Shown here: in pieces, positions 9,082-19,291 of the stretch
Position numbering within the stretch: the stretch's first letter is position 1
Layout: every line of letters begins with the position of its first letter
Source of the DNA: Gammaproteobacteria bacterium 45_16_T64
GTDB taxonomy: Bacteria; Pseudomonadota; Gammaproteobacteria; Pseudomonadales; Ketobacteraceae
NCBI GenBank assembly: GCA_002162955.1
Contig: MABD01000009.1
Span: forward strand, 310,001 to 374,000
Direction of reading: 5' to 3'
Length of the DNA: 64,000 nucleotides
Translations under genes and position numbers: made by a program
The notes under the pieces: generated by a model
What the model was told of the DNA's origin: nothing
Databases searched by the model: none
What the model saw: only the letters and a program-made list of their open reading frames with translations

Positions 9082-10358
9082 GCAGCCTTCCCTCTTTTCC
9101 ATTGGCTAAACCAACTTCTCTGCTCGTTGGGGGACGTTTTACTATCAATTGGATCGTTCAATTCGCTGCTCGACTTCCTTTTCTTAGCTTTCTTCTTTGT
9201 TTTGGATTCTTCTGCAACGCACAAGGCCCACTGTGTTTCCTTGTCTATTCGTAATAAAATAGCAATTATCACAGCACTCACTATCAAACTACTCCCGCCA
9301 TAGCTCATCAGCGGTAAAGTAAGGCCTTTGGTTGGTAACAAGCCACTGCTCACACCTATATTCACGAACGCTTGAAGCCCTATCATTATTCCAAGACCGT
9401 AAGCCATATAAGCCCCGAACAGCACTTTTGCCTTCTCAGCTGCTCGCCCAATGCATAAAATCACCACCACAAGAAATAAATACAGTCCAATAACAAATAG
9501 ATTACCGATTAAGCCGAATTCCTCAGCTAACACAGCAAAGACGAAATCAGTATGCGCCTCAGGCAAATAATATAACTTCTGAATACTATTGCCCAACCCA
9601 ACGCCCGTCAGATCACCCCGACCAAACGCAATAAGACTTTGAACTAGCTGGTACCCCGACCCGAATTGATCTGACCACGGATCAAGATAAGCAATCAATC
9701 GCTGCATTCTGTACTCAGAAGAAAAGATCATTGCAGCTCCAGCACAAATACTGAGAGATAGAGCCAACATATATTGTGAAAACTTAACGCCTGCCAAGAA
9801 CAACATCCCAAATACCGCCGACATAATGACGACAACCGCACCAAAATCGGGTTCCTTTAATAGCAGAACAATCATTCCCGATAACACCAGCACAGGCTTA
9901 ATAAACCCCCAGAACTTCTCTCTTACCTCAGTGTTTCGACGAACCAAGTAACCCGCCACATACGCCAGCACACAAACCTTGGCAATCTCCGACACTTGAA
10001 TCGTAATCAGTCCGAAAGAAATCCAACGAGTACTGCCATTCACATTTCGCCCAACACCTGGAATTAACACGACAATCAATAGTACATAAGCAAAAACTAA
10101 CAAAATTCCGCCTGTTTTCTGCCACACATTCAAAGAGATTTGATACGTAAGCCCTGCACACAAAAACGCCATTGTTAAGTAAATCAGGTGACGCTGTAAA
10201 AAATGAAATGGGTTCCCTACCAACCGCTCTGATACATCCATTGACGCAGATGCCACCATTACAAGCCCTACGCTCGCGAGCGTCACCGCGGTAAGTAGCA
10301 ACCACAACCCTAGATTCGGCTGCGACATCATAATATTTCGACTAGAGGAGTTAAACAT
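9078..10358 (-). CDS. ftsW: SEDS peptidoglycan glycosyltransferase FtsW
   Basis: FtsW is the septal SEDS polymerase partnered with FtsI. Its polytopic hydrophobic sequence has the family signatures: NGSTRWISFGLITIQVSEIAK, the loop LVQSLIAFGRGDLTGVGLGNS, TDFVFAVLAEEFG and PLMSYGGSSLI. The catalytic-site aspartate of SEDS proteins corresponds to the AHTDF region. The ATG at 10358 has GGGGAG seven bases upstream and overlaps the end of murD by 8 bases. The tail after the last membrane helix is long and highly basic (KTKKKAKKRK, about residues 380-426) with a Trp-rich end, longer than in most homologues I recall. Confidence 0.97.
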   Translation of the reverse strand: MFNSSSRNIMMSQPNLGLWLLLTAVTLASVGLVMVASASMDVSERLVGNPFHFLQRHLIYLTMAFLCAGLTYQISLNVWQKTGGILLVFAYVLLIVVLIPGVGRNVNGSTRWISFGLITIQVSEIAKVCVLAYVAGYLVRRNTEVREKFWGFIKPVLVLSGMIVLLLKEPDFGAVVVIMSAVFGMLFLAGVKFSQYMLALSLSICAGAAMIFSSEYRMQRLIAYLDPWSDQFGSGYQLVQSLIAFGRGDLTGVGLGNSIQKLYYLPEAHTDFVFAVLAEEFGLIGNLFVIGLYLFLVVVILCIGRAAEKAKVLFGAYMAYGLGIMIGLQAFVNIGVSSGLLPTKGLTLPLMSYGGSSLIVSAVIIAILLRIDKETQWALCVAEESKTKKKAKKRKSSSELNDPIDSKTSPNEQRSWFSQWKRGKAA

Positions 10359-11760
10359 TCAACAACTCCCCTGTCTCACTTAACTTATCTGTAAGAAGAT
10401 TTATGGATTCGACAAATTGCCTTCCTCTATCTTCATAACCCGAAAACATATCAAAACTAGCGCATGCAGGTGATAACAGGACTGCTCCTGTGCCAGATGC
10501 TAAACAGTAGCTTTGCGTGACCGCATCTTCCATCGAGATTGCATGATATAAATTACAGCTTTTACCAAGTGCTAACTCTATCAATGGAGCGTCAGCGCCA
10601 ATTAGCACCACACAATTAACATGTTGTTTAACAACGGCCGCTAAATCGTCAAAACTAGCGCCTTTACCATCGCCTCCGGCAATTAGAATCAGCCCACCAG
10701 GATACGCCTGACTGACACCTGAAATAGCCGAAATTGTTGCACCAACATTTGTACCCTTGGAATCATTGATCCAAGACACTCCATGTAATGCCCGTATAAA
10801 CTCACATCGATGAGCTAAACCGCTGAAGGTTCGTAATGTTTCAACCATAGATACATCAGGCACACCGACTTGATGAGCTATTGATAATCCAGCTAGTGCA
10901 TTCAATACATTATGACCGTCCGCTAAGGCCATCTCATGTAAGGGCATCAACGCAGAATCACCACGCACTATCGTCTGCTCTCCGCTCACCGTTTGGATTC
11001 GATAAGTCGCATCATCTGAAGCCCCCCCAAACGTAACAAGACGAGCATCACCAGAGACAGAAGGCATAGTGTTAGCGTCGTTATTATTTACAACTGCGAT
11101 TTCACAACCATCATAAATACGTTGCTTGGCCTCTATATAACCATCAATATCATCATATCGGTCCAAGTGATCAGGGGATATATTTAAGATAGTTGCAACC
11201 ACAGGCGCCAAGTTGAACGTTGTTTCTAATTGAAAGCTGGACAACTCAAGCACATAGAATTCGGCTTGATCACCCGACAAGAGAACATCCATCACCGGCA
11301 ATCCAATATTTCCCGCTACGGTGACGCTATGACCGGCATCTCGAAGCATTTCACCGACTAACGTGGTCACTGTACTCTTACCGTTTGAGCCAGTAATCGC
11401 AATAATATGACTATTTTCTCGAGAGATATACCGGGAGAATAGCTCTATATCTCCTATGGCAGGAACCCCGCTCTGCACGGCCGATTTTATTGCAGGCTCC
11501 TGGAGCGATATACCGGGACTAACGATCAATTCATTGGCGGATTTTAGTAATGCAGTATCAAACCCGCCGACGCAAACTTTAACACCTGGGTGCTCCGTAC
11601 AAAGTTCAGCCAGACCAGGTGGCTCTTTACGGCTATCCGTCACAGCAACACTCTCACCTTGTTGAAGCAAAAAGCGCGCACACGACAGACCGGTTTTACC
11701 CAACCCTACGACGACTTTTTGATTCACCTGAGACATTGCTGTTTTTTCCATTTGTTCCAT
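10351..11760 (-). CDS. murD: UDP-N-acetylmuramoylalanine--D-glutamate ligase MurD
   Basis: MurD adds D-glutamate to UDP-MurNAc-L-Ala in the cytoplasm. Motifs include the N-terminal VVVGLGKTGLSCARFL, the P-loop ITGSNGKSTVT, LELSSFQLE, NISPDHLDRY and the C-terminal ligand domain motif WINDSKGTNVGAT. The full frame gives 469 residues from ATG 11760. Two further in-frame ATGs (11751 and 11736) are close, and the last (MSQVNQKVVVGLG) best matches the usual family N-terminus, so the start may be 24 bases shorter. It lies 40 bp after mraY. Confidence 0.95.
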   Translation of the reverse strand: MEQMEKTAMSQVNQKVVVGLGKTGLSCARFLLQQGESVAVTDSRKEPPGLAELCTEHPGVKVCVGGFDTALLKSANELIVSPGISLQEPAIKSAVQSGVPAIGDIELFSRYISRENSHIIAITGSNGKSTVTTLVGEMLRDAGHSVTVAGNIGLPVMDVLLSGDQAEFYVLELSSFQLETTFNLAPVVATILNISPDHLDRYDDIDGYIEAKQRIYDGCEIAVVNNNDANTMPSVSGDARLVTFGGASDDATYRIQTVSGEQTIVRGDSALMPLHEMALADGHNVLNALAGLSIAHQVGVPDVSMVETLRTFSGLAHRCEFIRALHGVSWINDSKGTNVGATISAISGVSQAYPGGLILIAGGDGKGASFDDLAAVVKQHVNCVVLIGADAPLIELALGKSCNLYHAISMEDAVTQSYCLASGTGAVLLSPACASFDMFSGYEDRGRQFVESINLLTDKLSETGELLNV

Positions 11761-11800
11761 TTCAGTTAAACATTGCCATTTACAGTTGACGACTCGACAA

Positions 11801-12883
11801 TCAACGCAATTTTAATGTAGCCAGACCTATCAGTACCAAAATAAAGCTAATAATCCAAAAACGTACAATTACTTTTGGCTCAGCCCACCCTTTAAGTTCG
11901 AAGTGATGATGGATAGGAGCCATTCGAAAAATACGACGGCCAGTAAGTTTGTATGAACCCACCTGTAAAATAACGGATAGGGTTTCCATTACAAATACTC
12001 CACCCATAATGAACAACACTATTTCCTGCCGAGTAATTACCGCCAACACACCTAGTGTTGCGCCCAATGACAAAGCACCTACATCACCCATGAACACTTG
12101 AGCGGGGTAGGTGTTAAACCATAAAAAGCCAAGACCCGAACCCACAATGGCTCCGCAAATCACGATTAACTCACCAGCCCCTTCCAAATAGGGGAAATTC
12201 AAATACTCCGCAAATTGATAATGACCAATAACGTAGGCAAAAATACCAAGCGCCCCTCCAACCATTACCGTCGGCATGATAGCTAGACCATCCAATCCAT
12301 CGGTTAGATTTACCGCGTTAGATGTCCCAACAATCACAAAATAGGTAAGGACGATATACCCCCACCCCAGATCAATTTGTACATTCTTGAAAAAAGGTAC
12401 GAGAAGTTGAGTTTCTGCCGGCGTTTCTGCAGTAACAAATAGGAATATCGCAGCCCCCAACCCAGCAACAGACTGCCAAAAATACTTCCACTTAGCTGGT
12501 AACCCCTTAGAGTTTTTCTGTACCACTTTTCGATAATCATCCACCCAACCAACCGCACCGAATACCAAAGTGACAATTAGAACAACCCAAACATAACGGT
12601 TACTCAAGTCCGCCCATAGCACAGTGCTCACAGAAATTGCAACGAGGATAAGCGCCCCCCCCATTGTCGGCGTTCCAGCCTTACTCAAGTGAGATTGTGG
12701 TCCATCATCTCGAATCGACTGTCCGATCTGGTGATAGCTTAATTTCTCGATCATTATTGGCCCGATAACAAACGCTATCGTGAGTGCCGTCAGAACGCCT
12801 AATATCCCGCGCAATGTGAGATATTGAAACACGTTAAAAAACGAAAAGTATTGTGATAGAAAATCCGCAAGCCACAATAACAT
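11801..12883 (-). CDS. mraY: Phospho-MurNAc-pentapeptide transferase MraY
   Basis: MraY moves phospho-MurNAc-pentapeptide onto undecaprenyl phosphate, forming lipid I. The 360-residue polytopic protein shows the conserved PTMGG near the N-terminus, the aspartate motif [26 protein letters not shown] and the HHHFELKGW signature on a cytoplasmic loop. The ATG overlaps the murF stop by one base (TAATG), so the two are translationally coupled. Length matches the E. coli protein. Confidence 0.98.
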   Translation of the reverse strand: MLLWLADFLSQYFSFFNVFQYLTLRGILGVLTALTIAFVIGPIMIEKLSYHQIGQSIRDDGPQSHLSKAGTPTMGGALILVAISVSTVLWADLSNRYVWVVLIVTLVFGAVGWVDDYRKVVQKNSKGLPAKWKYFWQSVAGLGAAIFLFVTAETPAETQLLVPFFKNVQIDLGWGYIVLTYFVIVGTSNAVNLTDGLDGLAIMPTVMVGGALGIFAYVIGHYQFAEYLNFPYLEGAGELIVICGAIVGSGLGFLWFNTYPAQVFMGDVGALSLGATLGVLAVITRQEIVLFIMGGVFVMETLSVILQVGSYKLTGRRIFRMAPIHHHFELKGWAEPKVIVRFWIISFILVLIGLATLKLR

Positions 12884-14277
12884 TAGCCTTGCCCCTCAGA
12901 ATCATTATGCTGTTTTAAGATTTCGATCACTTTTTCCATCGAAGCACTACGAGACCCCTTAATAAGTATCGTACTATCACTAACTTCATCCATAATAAAA
13001 CGTACAATCTCTGCGTGTGTATCAAGCCCGACGCCCCTTTGCGCCTCACTTTTATGTGTCGTAAATCCCACTAGATAATCCGAAGCGTACTTACCCTTCA
13101 CAAGTAATAGCTCTATACCACTCTCCGCAGCATAAGAACCCACTTCACGATGCAAAGAAGGTGAGTGCACACCTAATTCCCCCATATCTCCTAATACCAA
13201 GCAATTCGCCCCAGGTACTTCTGATAACAAATCAATTGCGGCACGTATTGATATTGGATTGGCGTTATAGGAGTCATCAATAATGTGGTATCCGCTAACA
13301 CTCTCAGGATAAAGGCGACCTCGAATCGGCTTTATCCCCTCAAGCCCCTTTTTTATATTTTCTAAAGAGGCGCCAACTGAATAGGCCACGGCTGCAGACG
13401 CAATCGCATTTAGTACGCTAAAGCGCCCCAACAGTGGCAAAGCAATTTCAATAGAGCTGGATTCTTTTGATTCCTTATCGCCATTAACATTAAGAACAAA
13501 ACAATACTGCCCTTTAGCATTAACAATAAAATCTGAACCAAAGTAATCGGCATTCTTTGCATCTAAAGAAAAGCTTGCTTGCTGACTATCAGTAACTAGG
13601 GTTTGCCAATACTCGTAGTAATCATCATCTTTATTAAGCACGGCAACACCCTGTGCAGAGAGCCCTTGAAAGATCTCCCCCTTTGCCTTCGCTACATTAT
13701 CTTTTGAACCAAAACCTTCAATATGAGCCTCTCCTGCATTTGTAATTACCGCTACATCCGGTTGGGCTAATTCGACTGTGTAAGCGATTTCACCAAGGTG
13801 ATTAGCACCCAATTCTATCACCGCATATTGATGCTGCTCTGACAAATCTAATAACGTAAGAGGGACACCTATATCATTATTAAAATTACCCTTCGTATAA
13901 TGTGTATTGCCCTGCAAGCTCAATATCGACGCAACCATTTCTTTAACCGTTGTTTTTCCACAGCTACCGGTTATCGCTACTGAGGACAACTTGAACTGGT
14001 CGCGCCATATTGCACTTAACATACCCAAGCTAGCTCGAGTATCTTTAACAGTAATAGTTGGCAAGTCACTCTTAACAGGCTTGCTGACCAATGCAGCAAC
14101 TGCCCCTTGTTCCTTAGCCACATCCAAATACTCGTGACCATCAAAATTAGGTCCTCTCAGTGCAATAAAGAGATCTCCCTTTTTGATAGTTCGAGTATCA
14201 ATACTTGCTGAAGTAAACCTCACATCAGCACCAACAAGCTCTCCACCAATTTTGGAGGCAGCCTCAGAAATCAACAT
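12883..14277 (-). CDS. murF: UDP-MurNAc-tripeptide--D-alanyl-D-alanine ligase MurF
   Basis: MurF attaches D-Ala-D-Ala to the tripeptide, completing the cytoplasmic precursor. The N-terminal substrate domain begins [16 protein letters not shown]. The P-loop [14 protein letters not shown], the [14 protein letters not shown] motif and [12 protein letters not shown], typical of MurF, are followed by the C-terminal [14 protein letters not shown] motif. Length is 464 residues. It starts inside the last codons of murE (7-base overlap) and shares one base with the mraY start, indicating tightly coupled translation. Confidence 0.97.
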   Translation of the reverse strand: MLISEAASKIGGELVGADVRFTSASIDTRTIKKGDLFIALRGPNFDGHEYLDVAKEQGAVAALVSKPVKSDLPTITVKDTRASLGMLSAIWRDQFKLSSVAITGSCGKTTVKEMVASILSLQGNTHYTKGNFNNDIGVPLTLLDLSEQHQYAVIELGANHLGEIAYTVELAQPDVAVITNAGEAHIEGFGSKDNVAKAKGEIFQGLSAQGVAVLNKDDDYYEYWQTLVTDSQQASFSLDAKNADYFGSDFIVNAKGQYCFVLNVNGDKESKESSSIEIALPLLGRFSVLNAIASAAVAYSVGASLENIKKGLEGIKPIRGRLYPESVSGYHIIDDSYNANPISIRAAIDLLSEVPGANCLVLGDMGELGVHSPSLHREVGSYAAESGIELLLVKGKYASDYLVGFTTHKSEAQRGVGLDTHAEIVRFIMDEVSDSTILIKGSRSASMEKVIEILKQHNDSEGQG

Positions 14278-15782
14278 TGCTTATCTCCAGTTCCAGATAG
14301 TCGCAAACGTTCTTGTAGGTTTATCTCCGCAACACCCTTATCTGAATAAGAGTGTTTAACACCATTTATCTCTTGGTAGAGTTCATGACCCTTGCCCGCC
14401 AAAAGAATCACATCATCTTGGGCTGCACTCATGATTGCACTCTTGATCGCTTGTGCACGATCGGTTTCCACAAGGTAAGCAGCACCAAAATCAATACCTT
14501 TTTCAATATCCCGAATAATATCGCTCGTACTTTCACTTCGCGGGTTATCCGCAGTAATGATAAGTTTATCCGCATGCTTTACCGCTATAGCACCCATCTC
14601 TGGACGCTTGCCTTTATCTCTATCTCCGCCACAACCAAATACACACCACAGCTGCCCAGCACAATGAGGCTTTAATGCCATCAGAGCATTATCCAAGGCA
14701 TCTGGAGTATGAGCAAAATCAACAATCACAGTGGGTATTTCATCTCGTCTAAAATCGCCGCTTACGTCTTCCATTCTGCCTGGTACCTGCGACATCTGAC
14801 AAAGTGCATTCGCTATAGACAAAGTCGAATATTCCAAGCAGTACAACACAGTGGCAACTGCGAGAAGGTTTGATACGTTAAAACCGCCTATCATGCCATT
14901 TCTTACGCTACCCCTTCCCTCAGGAGTCACCAATTCAAAAACCAAACCTTGTTTGGTATATTGAATATCCTCGGCAAACACATCCGCATCAGGAGATTTA
15001 TGGGAAAAGGTTATTCGCTTAACACCCTCGGCGACATGAGAAGATAAAGACATCACGTCAGCATCATCCGCATTTAATAAGACATACTGCAACCCATCCC
15101 ACTTTACTAGTTCAGTTTTAGCATCTAAATACGCTGACATAGTGCCGTGATAATCAAGATGATCACGACTGATATTCGTCACTACCGCAATATCAATCGC
15201 AGTACCCGACAACCTCCCCTGCACCAACCCATGAGAAGATGCCTCCATCGCAACAATATCGACATCATCTTTTAAGAAAGCGGCGAGACAACGTTGAACG
15301 CTTAATGCGTCAGGTGTTGTGTTAATAGTTTCTTGTAGCTTCCCGTAAACACCGTTACCCAACGTTCCAATAAGGGCGCTTTTTTGCCCAAGAATCATGG
15401 TTGACTGCGCTATCATTTGGGTAATACTGGTCTTACCATTTGTTCCAGTTACCGCCACAGTGTTCATGCTTTGTGACGGTGCCCCCCAAAACTTTGCCGC
15501 TATCTGCCCAGTTAACACTGACAAGTTGGGGACTGCTATCACCGGGATGGAAAATTCTTCATCATCAATTTGATCTAACACATCTACAATCACTGCAACT
15601 GCGCCCTTCTTTACCGCACAATGAATGTATTTTCGTCCATCAGTGATTGCGCCAGATAATGCAAAAAACAAATCCCCTTTTGTTACCTCTCGACTATCTA
15701 AAGCGACCCCGCTAACTTCACAATGCCGCTGCTCAATAGGTAACTCGATACCTTCAAGTAACTCACCCAACAAGTGGCTCAT
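14271..15782 (-). CDS. murE: UDP-MurNAc-L-Ala-D-Glu--meso-diaminopimelate ligase MurE
   Basis: MurE adds the third stem-peptide residue. Motifs are the P-loop VTGTNGKTSITQM, the central region AMEASSHGLVQGR and TNISRDHLDYHG, and the C-terminal DNPRSES. A DNPR motif is characteristic of enzymes specific for meso-diaminopimelate, so the cell wall is predicted to be mDAP-type. The ATG at 15782 overlaps the ftsI stop as ATGA and follows a GGGGGGAG ribosome-binding site; a longer in-frame start inside ftsI is rejected. This gives 503 residues. Confidence 0.97.
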   Translation of the reverse strand: MSHLLGELLEGIELPIEQRHCEVSGVALDSREVTKGDLFFALSGAITDGRKYIHCAVKKGAVAVIVDVLDQIDDEEFSIPVIAVPNLSVLTGQIAAKFWGAPSQSMNTVAVTGTNGKTSITQMIAQSTMILGQKSALIGTLGNGVYGKLQETINTTPDALSVQRCLAAFLKDDVDIVAMEASSHGLVQGRLSGTAIDIAVVTNISRDHLDYHGTMSAYLDAKTELVKWDGLQYVLLNADDADVMSLSSHVAEGVKRITFSHKSPDADVFAEDIQYTKQGLVFELVTPEGRGSVRNGMIGGFNVSNLLAVATVLYCLEYSTLSIANALCQMSQVPGRMEDVSGDFRRDEIPTVIVDFAHTPDALDNALMALKPHCAGQLWCVFGCGGDRDKGKRPEMGAIAVKHADKLIITADNPRSESTSDIIRDIEKGIDFGAAYLVETDRAQAIKSAIMSAAQDDVILLAGKGHELYQEINGVKHSYSDKGVAEINLQERLRLSGTGDKQC

Positions 15783-17509
15783 GTACTCCCCCCTCGTTGC
15801 GGAGTAACCTTCACCCACTGTGCAGGGACATTGTCAGGAACCACTTGCTTAACTCTTAACAAGCCAGCCATGATTCGAGAAAAAATTGGGGCAGCAACCT
15901 GCCCGCCGTAGTATTGATCCCCTTTTGGATCATCTACCATTACAACCAAGGCAATCCGAGGATTATCAACAGGGGCCAAGCCCGCAAAAATCGCAGTATA
16001 TTTGTGATCTTCATAACCTCCGGCAGCGCTAGTCTTGTGCACCGTACCCGTCTTGCCTGCAACCCGGTACCCAGGTACTCTAGCACGCCTAGCAGTGCCC
16101 TTATTTCCAGTAACTTTCTCAAGCATATCGACAACATTGGCTGCTACTGCCTCATCAACAACACGATCGATGAATTTGTTGTCGTTTATGTCTTGAGATA
16201 TATCCAATAAAGAGACTTGCTTCTTAATCCCCCCACTACCAAGCACAGCGTACGCTTGCGCAAGCTGCAACGCGGTCACAGACAACCCATAACCATAAGA
16301 CATTGTTGCAACTTCAATTGGCTTCCAGCGTTCACGTACTGGCAGCAAGCCCGCACTTTCCCCAGGAAAGCCTACGCCCGTTGGCTGCCCCAAGCCCAAC
16401 CGGGAGAAAAAGCCACTTACTGCACCAGGCTCTAAAGACAACGCTAATTTTGTTACCCCAACGTTACTCGATTTAGCGAGGATAGTAGATACATCAATCA
16501 CGCCGTAATTGCCCAAGTCCCGAATTCTTTTACGCCCAACTTTCACAAAACCTGGGGCTGTATTTACTAGGCTCTCAGGCTTCCAACGACCACTTTCCAG
16601 CGCCGCAGCAACCGTAAAAGGCTTTACTGTTGAGCCCGGCTCAAATAAATCCGTTAACGCTCGATTTCTGAAGTTTGCAACATCTTTGCGGCTACGGTTA
16701 TTGGGGTTGTAAGATGGCTGGTTCACCATCGCAAGTACCTCACCCGTTTCTATGTCCAACGCAACTGCGGTACCCGCGCTAGCTTTATACTCTTTCACCG
16801 CCGTCAACAATTCTCTATAGGCCAAATATTGGGCACGCAGATCGATGCTTAGCCGAATGTCTTGCCCCGGTTGTGCAACTTCAATCAGGCCGATGTCCTT
16901 GACTACTCGACCATGTAAATCTTTTACAACTCGCTTTTTACCGGGGGTTCCCCGCAAAACTTGATCGTACGCAAGCTCAATGCCTTCCTGCCCTTTCTCA
17001 TCAATATTGGTAAACCCGACAAGGTGAGCAGCAACCTCACCCGCAGGATAATATCGTCTGTATTCGGTTAAACCATGCACCCCTACCAACCCAAGCTTCA
17101 ATACTTCGCCTGCACGCTGAGGGGTCATATGCCGTCGCAGATAAATAAACTGCTTACTTTGGTTGCTTAGAATTCTATTTCGCAAACGCGTTTCACTTGT
17201 GCCCAAGCGTTTCGCCAACGCAGGCCATTGAGACTGCGTACCTATGAGCTGTTTCGGATTAGCCCAGATAGTCGTCACCGGTGTACTCACCGCTAGGGGT
17301 TCATTGTTTCTATCTTTGATGAGCCCTCTATGAGCAGGAATCGACGCTGTTCGCAACACTCTTTTATCACCCTGATGTTGCAAAAAATCCTTATCAACCA
17401 CATACAAATAGACAACACGCCCCGCCACGCCGAACGCCGCACACAGCATGACTGCTACCACAATGTAGAAACGCCAAGCATAAGTGCTTTCCGCTACTTG
17501 CTCATTCAC
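15779..17509 (-). CDS. ftsI: Septal peptidoglycan transpeptidase FtsI (PBP3)
   Basis: FtsI is the class B penicillin-binding protein that crosslinks septal peptidoglycan with FtsW. A short cytoplasmic tail is followed by one membrane segment (about 14-37), then the dimerisation domain and the transpeptidase domain. The three active-site motifs are intact: S293-TVK, SSN at 347-349 and KTG at 486-488. Length 576 is close to the E. coli and Pseudomonas proteins. Start and stop overlap ftsL and murE by 4 bases each. No C-terminal processing motif was identified. Confidence 0.98.
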   Translation of the reverse strand: MNEQVAESTYAWRFYIVVAVMLCAAFGVAGRVVYLYVVDKDFLQHQGDKRVLRTASIPAHRGLIKDRNNEPLAVSTPVTTIWANPKQLIGTQSQWPALAKRLGTSETRLRNRILSNQSKQFIYLRRHMTPQRAGEVLKLGLVGVHGLTEYRRYYPAGEVAAHLVGFTNIDEKGQEGIELAYDQVLRGTPGKKRVVKDLHGRVVKDIGLIEVAQPGQDIRLSIDLRAQYLAYRELLTAVKEYKASAGTAVALDIETGEVLAMVNQPSYNPNNRSRKDVANFRNRALTDLFEPGSTVKPFTVAAALESGRWKPESLVNTAPGFVKVGRKRIRDLGNYGVIDVSTILAKSSNVGVTKLALSLEPGAVSGFFSRLGLGQPTGVGFPGESAGLLPVRERWKPIEVATMSYGYGLSVTALQLAQAYAVLGSGGIKKQVSLLDISQDINDNKFIDRVVDEAVAANVVDMLEKVTGNKGTARRARVPGYRVAGKTGTVHKTSAAGGYEDHKYTAIFAGLAPVDNPRIALVVMVDDPKGDQYYGGQVAAPIFSRIMAGLLRVKQVVPDNVPAQWVKVTPQRGGST

Positions 17510-17808
17510 TGGCTAACCATCACTATTTGATTGGGTTCCGGCACGATCATTTTTAGTCGTTTACTCGCCAATTGTTCAACGCGATTAAATGACCCCCAAG
17601 TACTTTGTTCTAGTAATAACTGTCCCCACTCAACTTCCATCTCGTTTCGTAAGTTTTGCAACTGCTGAAATTCACCCACCAATCGTCGCGTTTGATAGGC
17701 TGAATAGCTCACAGACACGGCAGTCAAAACAACTAATGCAGCCGCAATCGTCACAAACACCCATGCTCGGACTAAGAATTTATCGCTGCTGTTGATGTGC
17801 TTTGCCAT
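17506..17808 (-). CDS. ftsL: Cell division protein FtsL
   Basis: This 100-residue bitopic protein has a short cytoplasmic N-terminus, one membrane segment (about 15-35) and a coiled-coil periplasmic region with regularly spaced Leu/Gln (FQQLQNLRNEMEVEWGQLLL). FtsL forms a complex with FtsB and FtsQ. The motif around EWGQLLLEQSTW is typical of gammaproteobacterial FtsL. Position between rsmH and ftsI and the size confirm the call despite low sequence conservation in the family. Confidence 0.93.
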   Translation of the reverse strand: MAKHINSSDKFLVRAWVFVTIAAALVVLTAVSVSYSAYQTRRLVGEFQQLQNLRNEMEVEWGQLLLEQSTWGSFNRVEQLASKRLKMIVPEPNQIVMVSQ

Positions 17809-17817
17809 CGTTTAATC

Positions 17818-18756
17818 TCAAGCTATTTTTTCTGCGATACGCAGCACAGCGCTACGCGCTCGTACGTTGACTTTCAATTCGTCAGCTGTCGCCTTCTTTG
17901 CTTTACCTAGGCTCTTTAACCGCTTATTCATTTGGCTTTCAAGTACAGGTAAACCTGGAGGAAAATCATCACCTTTAACATGCTTCTGAACAAAACGCTT
18001 AACGATGCGATCTTCCAAAGAATGAAAGCTAATAACCGAAAAATGACCACCAACTGCCAACACTTCCAAGCCGTCGGTCAAACAAGTGGTTAGATCATCC
18101 AATTCCTTATTGAGATAAATTCTAATACCCTGGAAAGAGCGAGTCGCTGGATGTTTGTGCTTCTCTTTTACCGGCCGTGCTTTATCAATCAGCTCAGCTA
18201 GCTCTAATGTTGTCTCTAACGGATTCTCAACCCTTGTCTCGATAATGGCTCGAGCAATTCGTCGTCCAAATTTCTCTTCACCGTACGTTTTCAGAACGGT
18301 AGTAATTTCATCTTCTCCCGCGCTCGCCAACCAATCCGCTGCCGTCATCCCGCTCGCGTTGTTCATCCGCATATCGAGAGGGCCTTCACGCATAAAACTG
18401 AATCCCCGCTCTGCATCATCCAATTGAGGCGACGAAACACCTAGATCTAATAGGATGCCGTCAACCTTGCCGTCCATTCCTTTGTCTGTTATCACCGACT
18501 CCAGCTCAGCGAAAGATCCGTGATAGATCTCAAAGCGATCATCCTCGGACTCAAGCTGTTTGCCTATTTTGATCGCTTCTGGATCTTTATCGAATGCCAG
18601 CACGCGAGCGCCCTCCCCCAAACGATTAAGGAGCTCGCGTGTGTGGCCTCCCCGCCCAAACGTTCCGTCGATATAGAAGCCGTCAACATTAGTAATAACG
18701 CCTTCCACTGTCTCTTTAAGAAGTACAGCATGATGAGTAAACGCATTATCAATCAT
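17818..18756 (-). CDS. rsmH: 16S rRNA m4C1402 N4-methyltransferase RsmH (MraW)
   Basis: RsmH methylates N4 of C1402 in the ribosomal P site; RsmI, encoded nearby at 20000-20860, makes the 2'-O-methyl group on the same nucleotide. The SAM-binding motif GTFGRGGHTRELL is near residue 30, followed by LDLGVSSPQLD and FSFMREGPLDMRM. The ATG overlaps the mraZ stop as ATGA. Length is 312 residues, standard for the family. Confidence 0.97.
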   Translation of the reverse strand: MIDNAFTHHAVLLKETVEGVITNVDGFYIDGTFGRGGHTRELLNRLGEGARVLAFDKDPEAIKIGKQLESEDDRFEIYHGSFAELESVITDKGMDGKVDGILLDLGVSSPQLDDAERGFSFMREGPLDMRMNNASGMTAADWLASAGEDEITTVLKTYGEEKFGRRIARAIIETRVENPLETTLELAELIDKARPVKEKHKHPATRSFQGIRIYLNKELDDLTTCLTDGLEVLAVGGHFSVISFHSLEDRIVKRFVQKHVKGDDFPPGLPVLESQMNKRLKSLGKAKKATADELKVNVRARSAVLRIAEKIA

Positions 18757-19211
18757 AGTGATAAAGACATCATGTCTTCTGGCAACTGTTCGTCACCAAG
18801 ATTTTCCTCTTCCAACCAGGCATCACGCTTCTCGTTCCAGTGTGATTCTGACCATATTTCAAACTTCTTACCTTGACCTACTAGCATTATTTCTTTATCT
18901 AATCCCGCATAATTTCTAAGTACTGGAGGCAGTACAAGCCGTCCGTTTTTGTCCATATCGACATCAGTTGCATGACCAATTAATAATCGCTGGACCCTTC
19001 TTGCCGCCTTATTAAAGCTTGGCAACGCCTCAATTTTTCGTTCTATTTCTAGCCATTCCGGCAAAGGATAAAGAAGCAAACACCTTTCTTCAGTATCTAT
19101 AGTGGCGATTAGTTGACCGGAGCAACGTTCTTGCACAGAATCACGGTAACGAGTTGGCAAAGCCATACGCCCCTTTTGATCCAGATTGATTGCATTAACG
19201 CCTCTAAACAC
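18753..19211 (-). CDS. mraZ: Transcriptional regulator MraZ
   Basis: MraZ is an AbrB-like DNA-binding protein that represses the division/wall operon from TGGG repeats near its own promoter. Two SpoVT-AbrB-type repeats are visible, the first beginning FRGVNAINLDQKGRMALPTRYRD and the second ATDVDMDKNGRLVLPPVLRNYA. The frame is open upstream, but family proteins start at FRGxN. A GTG at 19211 has AGGA six bases upstream and gives the usual 152 residues, so a GTG start is chosen. Four operator-like repeats lie 37-71 bp upstream of this start. Confidence 0.95.
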   Translation of the reverse strand: MFRGVNAINLDQKGRMALPTRYRDSVQERCSGQLIATIDTEERCLLLYPLPEWLEIERKIEALPSFNKAARRVQRLLIGHATDVDMDKNGRLVLPPVLRNYAGLDKEIMLVGQGKKFEIWSESHWNEKRDAWLEEENLGDEQLPEDMMSLSL

Positions 19212-19247
19212 GATGCATCCTAAATTTTCCACTTTGTAGGGCTTGGG

Positions 19248-19282
19248 CACCAAATATACCCACAAATTCCCACTTCTCACCA
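19248..19282 (-). promoter_or_regulatory. MraZ operator: four TGGKN repeats at 10-bp spacing
   Basis: Read on the minus strand, TGGTG (19278-19282), TGGGA (19268-19272), TGGGT (19258-19262) and TGGTG (19248-19252) start exactly 10 bp apart. In E. coli MraZ binds TGGGN repeats separated by 5 bp, the same period. The repeats sit just downstream of the predicted -10 box, an arrangement suited to autorepression. Confidence 0.85.
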
Positions 19283-19291
19283 CTTTTTCAC

